A stretch of 5,752 nt of DNA from an uncultured Phascolarctobacterium sp. (GTDB taxonomy: Bacteria; Bacillota; Negativicutes; Acidaminococcales; Acidaminococcaceae): contig USHB01000110.1 in the NCBI GenBank assembly GCA_900554395.1, positions 1-5,752 of the forward strand, given 5' to 3'. Shown here piece by piece: positions 1-5,752 of the stretch. A program made the translations under genes and the position numbers. Position 1 is the stretch's first letter; the number at the start of each line of letters is the position of its first letter. Below the pieces are notes generated by a model that did no database searches, was not told the DNA's origin, and worked only from the letters and a program-made list of their open reading frames with translations.

Positions 1-1385
1 AAAAATTTGATGTTGCCATTATCGGCGGCGGTCCTGCCGCCGTTTTTGCTGCCTATGAATTTTCGCTGAAATACCCCGAATTGAAGGTGGTTATTTTAGA
101 AGAAGGGCACCCCATTGACCAGCGTAAATGCCCGCTGGCGCAGAAAAAAGTAGACCATTGCCTGCGCTGCGTGCCCTGCGATATTATGCGCGGTTTTGGC
201 GGTGCAGGCGCATTTTCTGACGGCAAGTACAATTTTACAACGGAGTTCGGCGGCTGGCTGAATGAATACCTGCCGCACAATGAGGTTATCGACCTTATCG
301 ACTATGTTGATGAACTTAACTGCCGCCATGGTGCGCCCGGCGAATATTTCAGCACCAAAAACTGCACCATTGGCGCCAAAGCGCTTGGTTACGATTTGCA
401 CCTGCTGAACGCCAAAGTGCGTCATTTAGGTACGGAAAATAACCTTATTATAATGGAAAACATCTATAAATATCTGCTCGAAAACGGTATTGAAATCCGC
501 TGCAATAGCCATGTTGAAAAAATTACGCGCGAGGGCGAAGGTTTTGTTCTGCCGGTAAGCGGCAAAGGCGAAATTGAATGTACCTATTTAATTGCAGCGC
601 CCGGCCGCGCAGGTGCGGAATGGTTTACCGAACAGTGCAAAACGCTGGGACTGAGCTTTATTAACAACCAGGTTGATATTGGCGTGCGCGTGGAAGTGCC
701 TGCCCAGGTATTTAAACACATTACCGATGAAGTTTACGAAGCAAAACTTGTATACCGCACTCAGCGCTACAATGATTTGGTACGTACCTTCTGCATGAAT
801 CCTAACGGTTATGTTGTTGCCGAAAACACCGATGGCATTGTAACCGTTAACGGCCACAGCTACCGCGACCCGAAACTGCACAGCAACAACACCAATTTTG
901 CGCTTTTGGTAAGCAACACCTTTACCGAACCTTTTACCGAACCGCATCAGTACGGCAAACGTATTGCCTCCTTCAGCAACATGCTGGGCGGCGGCGTGCT
1001 TTTGCAGCGTTTTGGCGATTTGATTAATGGCCGCCGCACCAACGAGCGCCGTCTTAAAAAGAGCTTTACCAAGCCGACGCTGAACGCAACCCCCGGCGAT
1101 TTAAGCCTGGTACTGCCCAAACGCCAGCTTGACGATATTATTGAAATGATTTATGCGCTTGATAAAATTGCTCCCGGCATGGCCAATGCCGACACTCTTT
1201 TATACGGCGTGGAAGTTAAATTTTACAGTGCGCGCCTTGAACTTGACGGCAAACTGGAAACTAAAATTCACAATCTGTTTGCCTGCGGCGACGGCGCCGG
1301 CATTACGCGCGGCTTATCGCAGGCAAGCGCCAGCGGCGTGCATGTAGCAAGGCAAATTGGCGAACGCGCCAGACTTGGCAAATAA
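1..1385 (+). CDS. FAD-dependent oxidoreductase, COG2509-like (5' partial)
   Basis: The reading frame is open from the left edge (first full codon at base 3), giving 460 residues. It opens with a dinucleotide-binding motif, DVAIIGGGPAA (residues 3-13), where the usual last Gly of GxGxxG is Ala. A second strand, KVVILEE (28-34), ends in the acidic residue expected to hold the FAD ribose. Four cysteines follow in a C-x9-C-x2-C-x2-C pattern (43, 53, 56, 59), then GFGGAGAFSDGK (64-75). The C-terminal ACGDGAGITRG (about 427-437) resembles the closing FAD-binding motif of this superfamily. This combination is typical of the uncharacterised COG2509 dehydrogenases; the substrate is unknown. No signal peptide is visible, so it is probably cytoplasmic. 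Because the Rossmann motif starts at residue 3, only a few residues are likely missing; the TTG at 81 is internal. The stop lies 21 bp before the ABC ATPase gene, so co-transcription is plausible. Family assignment is firm; function is not. Confidence 0.88.
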   Translation, partial: KFDVAIIGGGPAAVFAAYEFSLKYPELKVVILEEGHPIDQRKCPLAQKKVDHCLRCVPCDIMRGFGGAGAFSDGKYNFTTEFGGWLNEYLPHNEVIDLIDYVDELNCRHGAPGEYFSTKNCTIGAKALGYDLHLLNAKVRHLGTENNLIIMENIYKYLLENGIEIRCNSHVEKITREGEGFVLPVSGKGEIECTYLIAAPGRAGAEWFTEQCKTLGLSFINNQVDIGVRVEVPAQVFKHITDEVYEAKLVYRTQRYNDLVRTFCMNPNGYVVAENTDGIVTVNGHSYRDPKLHSNNTNFALLVSNTFTEPFTEPHQYGKRIASFSNMLGGGVLLQRFGDLINGRRTNERRLKKSFTKPTLNATPGDLSLVLPKRQLDDIIEMIYALDKIAPGMANADTLLYGVEVKFYSARLELDGKLETKIHNLFACGDGAGITRGLSQASASGVHVARQIGERARLGK

Positions 1386-1406
1386 TTAAACGGGTGGGAA
1401 GGAATT

Positions 1407-2930
1407 ATGGTAACACCGTTAATAAGCATGCTCGGGATTACAAAACGCTTCCCGGGCGTGATAGCCAATAACAAAATAAATTTAGAGCTGCACCCCGGTG
1501 AAATTCACGCCCTGCTCGGTGAAAACGGCAGCGGCAAAAGTACCCTGATGAGTATTTTAACCGGGCTTTACCAGCCGACGGAAGGCAAAATTCTGGTAGA
1601 AGGCAGGGAAACGCAGTTTTCTTCACCGGCTGATGCCATAAAAAACGGCATTGGCATGGTGCACCAGCATTTTAAGCTGATTGAATCTTTTACAGTTGCC
1701 GAAAACATTGCTTTAAGCGATACTAAAGGCAGTTTTTTACTGGATACGGCACAGATTGAAGCTGATATTGCCGAATTAAGCAGTTACTATGGGCTTAAAA
1801 TAGACCCGCAGGCGTATGTGTGGCAGCTTGGCGTGGGCGAAAAACAGCGCGTTGAAATTTTACGCATGTTGTACCACAAAAGCAAAGTGCTTATTTTGGA
1901 CGAACCTACGGCGGTGCTTACGCCGCAGGAAACCCGCGAACTGTTTGTCAACCTGCGCAAAATGGCAGATAACGGCTGTGCGGTAGTGTTTATTTCGCAT
2001 AAACTCAACGAAGTTGAAGAACTTGCCGACCGCATTACCGTACTGCGCAGCGGCGTTGTCAGCGGGCATATGTCCAAAGAACAGATTAACCGCAATGCGC
2101 TGATACAGATGATGGTAGGGCGCGAGCTTAATACTTCTTATGACCGCAAGCCTGCCCAAAGCGGCGATGTGGTATTAAAACTGGATAAAATTTCCGCACT
2201 GGGCGATATGCGCACGCTGGCGCTGGATAACGTCAGCTTTGAAATTCGCGCGGGCGAAATTTACGGCATTGCCGGCGTAAGCGGCAACGGACAGCGCGAA
2301 CTTGCCGAAGTAATTGCCGGTATGCGCCTTGCCATGGGCGGCAAAATGTATTATTGCGGGCAGGATTTTACCAATAAACCGCCGCGCGGCAAAATTGAAG
2401 CAGGCATCAGCTATGTGCCGGAAGACCGTCTCGGCACCGGGCTTGCTTCCAATTTAAGCAGCGTGGACAACATAATTTTAAAAGAATATAAAGGACGCTT
2501 TGCCGATGGCTGGCGCATTAAATGGCAGGCTGCCGTAAGTGCCGCCAAACATACGGTAGAAGAATTTGATATTAAGCAGGGCAGCATTTACCAGCCTGTA
2601 AAAATGATGAGCGGCGGCAACATTCAAAAGCTGCTGTTAGGGCGCGAAATTGCTGCCAGGCCTAAACTGATGGTGGTATTGTACCCTGTGCGCGGGCTGG
2701 ATATCGGCGCCATTGAAGCGGTGCATAAACTGCTTTTGAAATTAAAAGAGCAGAATACGGCGATACTTCTGGTATCGGAAGAACTGGAAGAAATTGCCGC
2801 GCTTGCCGACCGTGTGGGCGTAATGTTCGCCGGTAAACTGATGGGCGAGTTCCCTGTACAGGATATGGACATTGAAAAAATCGGCGCGCTGATGGCCGGT
2901 GTTAAAGATAACGGAGGTGAGGGCAAATGA
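1407..2930 (+). CDS. Nucleoside-type ABC importer, double ATPase subunit (NupO/YufO-like)
   Basis: This 507-residue protein is the expected length for two fused ATPase domains that energise a BMP-type (nucleoside or related) importer at the inner face of the membrane. Domain 1 has Walker A GENGSGKST (38-46), the family hallmark GMVHQHFKL with the Q-loop Gln at 87, a variant signature LGVGEKQ (141-147), Walker B VLILDEP (161-167) and the H-loop His198. Domain 2 has a degenerate Walker A, GVSGNGQRE (290-298), the motif VPEDR (337-341), a good signature MSGGN (401-405), and PVRGLDIG (427-434) preceded by Leu-Tyr where Walker B acidic residues would lie. The lost domain-2 Walker A lysine is common in this family. 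The ATG at 1407 follows a purine-rich GGGAAGGA (1396-1403) at short spacing. The stop overlaps the next start as ATGA. Purine nucleosides are the best-known cargo (B. subtilis NupNOPQ), but relatives carry other compounds such as riboflavin, so the substrate is left open. Confidence 0.93.
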   Translation: MVTPLISMLGITKRFPGVIANNKINLELHPGEIHALLGENGSGKSTLMSILTGLYQPTEGKILVEGRETQFSSPADAIKNGIGMVHQHFKLIESFTVAENIALSDTKGSFLLDTAQIEADIAELSSYYGLKIDPQAYVWQLGVGEKQRVEILRMLYHKSKVLILDEPTAVLTPQETRELFVNLRKMADNGCAVVFISHKLNEVEELADRITVLRSGVVSGHMSKEQINRNALIQMMVGRELNTSYDRKPAQSGDVVLKLDKISALGDMRTLALDNVSFEIRAGEIYGIAGVSGNGQRELAEVIAGMRLAMGGKMYYCGQDFTNKPPRGKIEAGISYVPEDRLGTGLASNLSSVDNIILKEYKGRFADGWRIKWQAAVSAAKHTVEEFDIKQGSIYQPVKMMSGGNIQKLLLGREIAARPKLMVVLYPVRGLDIGAIEAVHKLLLKLKEQNTAILLVSEELEEIAALADRVGVMFAGKLMGEFPVQDMDIEKIGALMAGVKDNGGEGK

Positions 2931-3997
2931 AAATAGTGCTTGAAAAACGCCTTGGGCAAAGCCTTAAAGCACAAATTGGCCTGCCTGTTGCCTCCGCTTT
3001 TATGGCACTGGTATTTTGCGGCATATTTTTTGCTCTTACCGGCAAAGACCCGTTTTTGGTTTATGACAGTATGTTCAGCGGTGCGCTCGGCAATGATTAC
3101 GGTCTTTCCGAAACCATTGTCAAAATGATTCCGCTGGCGTTATGCGCACTCGGCATTGCCGTTGCCTTCCGTATGCAAATCTGGAATATCGGCGCGGAAG
3201 GGCAATTTTACATGGGTGCCTGCGCCGCAACATGGGTGCCGCTTAACTTTCCGGATTTACCGGCAGTTATCATGCTGCCCGCCATGTTTGTGCTCGGCGC
3301 ACTGGCAGGCGGCCTGTGGGGCTTATTGGCAGGCTGGTTTAAAACGCACTGGCTTGTAAACGAGCTTATCAGCACGTTAATGATGAACTATATTGCTATC
3401 CTGTGGGTAGATTACCTTGTATACGGCGACTGGCGCGACCCCAACGGGCTGAACTTCCCGCTGACGGCAGCGTTCCCCGATGCGGCAATGTTGCCAAGTT
3501 TTGGCGATTTGCGCGTGCATGCCGGTATTTTTGTAGTGCTTATTGCAGCGGCAGTGTTTACGGTGCTGTTTAAAAGTTCCCAATGGGGTTACGAAACCAA
3601 GGTTATCGGCTCTAACCCTGTGGCTGCGCGTTACGCAGGCATGAACATTCCGCGCAATGTGCTGCTTGCCATGTTTATCAGCGGTGCTGTTTGCGGTTTG
3701 GCTGGCATGGTTGAAGTAAGCGGCATTGTCGGCAAATTGCAGCACGGCATCAGCCCGGGCTATGGTTATACAGCCATTATTATTGCATGGCTGGCGCGTT
3801 TGAACCCGCCTGCAATTATTCTGGTATCATTTTTGTTTGCTGTAATCCACGTTGGCGGCTTTATGCTGCAAACCATGGGCATTTCCGCTGCGGCGGCAAC
3901 CATGCTGCAAGGCGCGGTACTGTTTTTCGTAGTCGGCACGGAAATTTTTACGGGCTACAAACTTCGTATTGTGAAAGGCGGTGCGGACAATGAGTGA
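2927..3997 (+). CDS. ABC importer membrane permease 1 (NupP/YufP-like, BPD_transp_2)
   Basis: A 356-residue, very hydrophobic protein that would form half of the transmembrane channel. By eye it has a hydrophobic anchor at 17-38 and roughly eight to ten membrane stretches in all. Family motifs are clear: FRMQIWNIGAEGQ (81-93), NELISTLMMNYIA (145-157), GSNPVAARYAGMN (228-240, in the cytoplasmic loop region expected to touch the ATPase) and HGISPGYGYTAI (273-284). These match the longer of the two permeases in nucleoside/BMP-type importers. The start overlaps the ATPase stop by 4 bp (ATGA at 2927-2930) and has an excellent ribosome site, GGAGGTGA at 2913-2920, six bases upstream, so translation should be coupled. 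No truncation or frameshift is seen. Transporter class is secure; the cargo cannot be read from the sequence. Confidence 0.93.
   Translation: MKIVLEKRLGQSLKAQIGLPVASAFMALVFCGIFFALTGKDPFLVYDSMFSGALGNDYGLSETIVKMIPLALCALGIAVAFRMQIWNIGAEGQFYMGACAATWVPLNFPDLPAVIMLPAMFVLGALAGGLWGLLAGWFKTHWLVNELISTLMMNYIAILWVDYLVYGDWRDPNGLNFPLTAAFPDAAMLPSFGDLRVHAGIFVVLIAAAVFTVLFKSSQWGYETKVIGSNPVAARYAGMNIPRNVLLAMFISGAVCGLAGMVEVSGIVGKLQHGISPGYGYTAIIIAWLARLNPPAIILVSFLFAVIHVGGFMLQTMGISAAAATMLQGAVLFFVVGTEIFTGYKLRIVKGGADNE
3974..3983 (+). promoter_or_regulatory. Ribosome binding site of permease 2
   Basis: AAAGGCGGTG, one mismatch from AAAGGAGGTG, sits inside the end of the permease 1 gene and six bases before the ATG at 3990. 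It decides that start against the GTG at 3981, which the site itself overlaps. Confidence 0.7.
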
Positions 3998-4919
3998 AGA
4001 TTTTATCATTTCGCTGCTTGCGGCGGCAATCACTATGGGCACGCCGCTTCTGTACGCCGCACTGGGCGAAGTTATCTGCGAGCGCAGCGGCATTATTAAC
4101 CTTGGCGTGGAAGGCATGATGCTCATCGGTGCCTGCACCGGCTTTATTGCCGGCAACAGCTTTGGTACTCCATGGGCAGGTGTTGCCGCTGCTATCGTGG
4201 CCGGTGCGCTTTTAGCGCTGATTCATGCGTTTTTAACCGTAACGCTGCGCGCCAACCAGGTTGTCAGCGGCCTTGCGGTAACGCTGTTCGGCACCGGGCT
4301 TTCCGGATATCTGGGTCAGGATTATGTAGGCCAGCCGGCAGCCGCAGTATTTAACAAAATTGCCCTGCCTGTTTTAAGCGATATACCAATTATCGGCAGT
4401 ATTTTGTTTAAGCAGGATGCCCTTGTGTACATCAGCTACTTTTTGGTTCCGCTTGCAGCGTGGTATTTTTACAAAACTCGCAGCGGCCTATTCCTGCGCG
4501 CTATGGGCGAAAACCCTGCCGCTGTTGATGCCGCGGGCATCAACGTGTTCCGCCTGCGCTACCTTTATATCATTATCGGCGGTGCGCTGGCTGGTATGGC
4601 GGGCGCATACCTTTCACTTGCCTATGCGCCGAGCTGGCTGGAAAACATGACGGCAGGCCGCGGCTGGATTGCCGTTGCCCTTGTTATCTTCGCTCTGTGG
4701 GACCCGTGGCGTGCTATGGCAGGTTCCTATCTTTTCGGCGCTATTGACGCACTGGGCTTTAACTTGCAGGTGCTCGGCGTTCCTGTATCAGGCTTTATCC
4801 TCAATATGCTGCCGTATATCTTCACGGTGCTGGTGCTTGTTGTGGTATTAAAACGCCGCGGCGGGCGCAGTGCGGCTCCTCAGGCATTGGGGCTGCCTTA
4901 TGACCGCGAAGAAAGATAA
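3990..4919 (+). CDS. ABC importer membrane permease 2 (NupQ/YufQ-like, BPD_transp_2)
   Basis: This 309-residue hydrophobic protein is the second, shorter permease that pairs with the upstream one. Motifs in order are GEVICERSGIINLGVEGMM (26-44), RANQVVSGLAVTLFGTGLS (87-105), GENPAAVDAAGIN (173-185) and GRGWIAVALVIFALWDP (223-239). The basic tail ends in LGLPYDREER, matching the L-G-x-P-Y-x-R-E-E-R ending I associate with NupQ-type permeases. I chose the ATG at 3990 over the in-frame GTG at 3981 because AAAGGCGGTG (3974-3983) lies six bases before it and because the protein then begins directly at the membrane domain. The gene overlaps the preceding permease by 8 bp. It closes the importer cassette; no binding-protein gene follows in the window. 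Family is certain, substrate unknown. Confidence 0.93.
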   Translation: MSEDFIISLLAAAITMGTPLLYAALGEVICERSGIINLGVEGMMLIGACTGFIAGNSFGTPWAGVAAAIVAGALLALIHAFLTVTLRANQVVSGLAVTLFGTGLSGYLGQDYVGQPAAAVFNKIALPVLSDIPIIGSILFKQDALVYISYFLVPLAAWYFYKTRSGLFLRAMGENPAAVDAAGINVFRLRYLYIIIGGALAGMAGAYLSLAYAPSWLENMTAGRGWIAVALVIFALWDPWRAMAGSYLFGAIDALGFNLQVLGVPVSGFILNMLPYIFTVLVLVVVLKRRGGRSAAPQALGLPYDREER

Positions 4920-4954
4920 CGCCAAAAATTTGCCTTTAAGCAGGATTTTAGCAA

Positions 4955-4971
4955 AAAAAGTAGAACTTTTT
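4955..4971 (+). repeat. A/T-rich inverted repeat, possible weak terminator
   Basis: AAAAAGT (4955-4961) and ACTTTTT (4965-4971) are perfectly complementary around a three-base AGA loop. Position just after the importer cassette would suit a terminator, but the stem has a single G-C pair and there is no separate U-tract beyond it, so stability would be low. It may simply reflect AT-rich spacer sequence. Confidence 0.3.
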
Positions 4972-4982
4972 AGAACATAAAA

Positions 4983-5001
4983 GATATGGCAGAGTCATAT
5001 C
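4983..5001 (+). repeat. Inverted repeat abutting the usp ribosome binding site
   Basis: GATATG (4983-4988) and CATATC (4996-5001) are perfect complements around GCAGAGT; a G-T pair could extend the stem to seven, leaving a five-base loop. The right arm ends directly next to GGGAGGTG. It could be a DNA operator for a dimeric regulator or a small leader RNA hairpin next to the ribosome site. At six base pairs, chance is possible; function is inference. Confidence 0.4.
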
Positions 5002-5009
5002 GGGAGGTG
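5002..5009 (+). promoter_or_regulatory. Ribosome binding site of first usp gene
   Basis: GGGAGGTG lies six bases before the ATG at 5016 and is a near-perfect match to the 16S anti-Shine-Dalgarno sequence. It rules out the in-frame upstream ATG at 4986, whose extra codons would run through this site and through the inverted repeat. Confidence 0.85.
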
Positions 5010-5015
5010 TGTAAT

Positions 5016-5453
5016 ATGTTTAAAAAAATTCTTGTGCCGGTCGATGGTTCCGAAACCTCGTGGCGCGCACTTAATAACGCTTTGGAAATCGGCAGAAAAT
5101 TTGAAAGTGAAATAGTTGTAGTAAACGTAATTCAGCCTTATAACAACGCAGCGCTTCTGGCAGTTCCGCTTGACCACAGCACCATCAGCCGCGGCAACAG
5201 CGAACTGGAACGCATCGGCGACAAAGTCCTTGCTTATGCCAAAGATATTGTCGGCGATTATCCGCACGCAGTAAGCTATGATATGGAAGTTGGGCATCCT
5301 TCTGAACGTATTATTGCACTTGCCAAAAAAGTAGAAGCTGATGCCATTGTTATCGGCAGCCGCGGTCTTTCAGGCATTGCCGAATTCTTCTTGGGCAGCG
5401 TCAGCAGCAAAGTATCCCAGTATGCTGCCGTACCGGTACTGATTGTAAAATAA
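5016..5453 (+). CDS. Universal stress protein, UspA family, ATP-binding type
   Basis: A complete 145-residue single-domain Usp, the usual family length. It starts MFKKILVPVDGSETS, the first strand and nucleotide-binding loop with Asp10, and carries the ATP-binding motif G-x2-G-x9-G-S as GSRGLSGIAEFFLGS (114-128). It ends in the family-typical PVLIVK. The EVGHPSERI stretch in the middle is the usual conserved pre-helix segment. Such proteins are small cytoplasmic dimers that bind ATP and are induced by stress or starvation; the partner process here is unknown. The start at 5016 is set by the strong ribosome site at 5002-5009. It is followed nine bases later by a paralogue in the same orientation, so the two probably form one transcript. 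An inverted repeat just upstream could be a control element. No defects are seen. Confidence 0.94.
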   Translation: MFKKILVPVDGSETSWRALNNALEIGRKFESEIVVVNVIQPYNNAALLAVPLDHSTISRGNSELERIGDKVLAYAKDIVGDYPHAVSYDMEVGHPSERIIALAKKVEADAIVIGSRGLSGIAEFFLGSVSSKVSQYAAVPVLIVK

Positions 5454-5462
5454 AGTGATATT

Positions 5463-5752
5463 ATGCTGAAAAAAATACTGGTTGCTATCGACGGAACGGA
5501 ATATTCGTGGCGTGCGTTGGAGTACGCCATGGCAGTTGCCAAAATGAATGATGCGGAACTGGTAGTGCTTACCGTCGCTAAAGAAGGTTTGCAGCATACG
5601 CCGCAGCTTCCGCTGGAAGGCGAACTGGCAGGCAACGTAAACGAACCTGCCATGCAGACCGGCAACGAAGTGCTTGGCGCAGCCAAACATCTAATTGATA
5701 CGCAGGAAATTCCCTGTTCTTATGTTCTGGTTATCGGCAGCCGCCCGGCGCC
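5463..5752 (+). CDS. Universal stress protein, UspA family (3' partial)
   Basis: An open frame from ATG 5463 runs to the right edge for 96 full codons. It begins MLKKILVAIDGTEYSWRAL, which matches the preceding Usp nearly residue for residue (KKILV-x-x-DG-[ST]-E-x-SWRAL), so the two are paralogues. The rest shows the same strand-helix order up to YVLVIGSRPA, equivalent to YDMEVGHPS in the first protein. The ATP-binding GxxG-x9-G motif would lie beyond the edge, so nucleotide binding cannot be judged. The middle region after EGLQ differs strongly from the first copy, so the duplication looks old. No AGGAGG site is present; GTGAT (5455-5459) could pair with the outer part of the anti-Shine-Dalgarno sequence, and coupling to the gene that ends nine bases upstream is likely. 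Confidence 0.88.
   Translation, partial: MLKKILVAIDGTEYSWRALEYAMAVAKMNDAELVVLTVAKEGLQHTPQLPLEGELAGNVNEPAMQTGNEVLGAAKHLIDTQEIPCSYVLVIGSRPA

Larger units (their letters stand above)
4920..5015 (+). other. Intergenic region between importer cassette and usp genes
   Basis: The only sizeable non-coding gap (96 bp), distinctly AT-rich in its first two thirds. It holds an A/T hairpin (4955-4971), a TAGAAC direct repeat (4961-4966 and 4971-4976), an inverted repeat (4983-5001) and the usp ribosome site (5002-5009). I could not find a convincing -35/-10 pair at normal spacing; CATAAA at 4976-4981 is the nearest thing to a -10 box but has no good -35 partner. There is no strong GC-rich terminator, so read-through from the importer operon into the usp genes cannot be excluded. 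Confidence 0.6.

Noticed and set aside
588..947. Antisense open frame within the FAD gene (also similar minus-strand frames at 1787-2159, 3377-3745, 3827-4156 and 5276-5690)
   Set aside because: Each lies opposite a well-supported gene, has no recognisable domain and no ribosome site I can support; these are by-products of codon bias.
1153..1347. Short same-strand frames inside genes (also 2940-3128, 3156-3359, 3787-3993, 4172-4354, 4417-4650, 4669-4851)
   Set aside because: Shifted frames of the real genes, with unnatural composition rich in Cys, Arg and Trp and no ribosome site.
81..1385. TTG at 81 as the start of the FAD oxidoreductase
   Set aside because: The open frame continues to the left edge and contains the essential GGGPAA dinucleotide-binding motif upstream of 81; no ribosome site precedes the TTG.
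3981..3989. GTG at 3981 as start of permease 2
   Set aside because: It overlaps its would-be ribosome site; the ATG at 3990 has AAAGGCGGTG at the right distance.
4953..4981. A sigma-70 promoter for the usp genes
   Set aside because: CATAAA at 4976-4981 is a possible -10 but the -35 position falls on a run of A's; no convincing pair at 16-18 bp spacing was found.
4986..5015. ATG at 4986 as start of the first Usp
   Set aside because: It lacks a ribosome site, and the added ten residues run through the inverted repeat and the GGGAGGTG site that serves ATG 5016.
5021..5027. A7 tract just after the first usp start (and again after the second, 5469-5475) as a phase-variation switch
   Set aside because: Seven A's is short for slippage, and both tracts encode the conserved Lys-Lys of the Usp N-terminus.

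Overview
The window carries six protein genes, all on the + strand and tightly packed, with no RNA genes, mobile elements or CRISPR seen. Strong GGAGGTG-type ribosome binding sites, roughly balanced base composition and the gene families point to a bacterium of the Firmicutes (Bacillota). A Negativicutes-like gut or anaerobic lineage is a guess from gene style only; nothing in the window fixes the taxon.

Layout. Bases 1-1385 hold a nearly complete FAD-dependent oxidoreductase of the uncharacterised COG2509 type, missing only its extreme N-terminus. After 21 bp comes a three-gene ABC importer cassette. It comprises a double-ATPase subunit (1407-2930, NupO/YufO type), a first membrane permease (2927-3997, NupP type) and a second permease (3990-4919, NupQ type). 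The three genes overlap by 4 and 8 bp and are almost certainly one translationally coupled operon. The family imports nucleosides or related ring compounds with the help of a BMP-type lipoprotein, which is not in this window. A 96-bp AT-rich gap with two small inverted repeats and a 6-bp direct repeat separates the cassette from two tandem universal stress protein (UspA-family) genes: a complete one at 5016-5453 and a second from 5463 that runs off the right edge.

How the parts fit. The transporter is a coherent functional unit: one ATPase polypeptide with one canonical and one degenerate ATP site, plus two different permeases. The FAD enzyme lies close enough upstream to be co-transcribed; whether it acts on the imported compound is unknown. 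The Usp pair is probably a separate unit with its own leader. No wholly new system is evident. The points most worth a second look are the four-cysteine cluster in the FAD enzyme, the doubly degenerate second nucleotide site of the ATPase, the FAD enzyme/transporter pairing, and the inverted repeat that abuts the ribosome binding site of the first usp gene.
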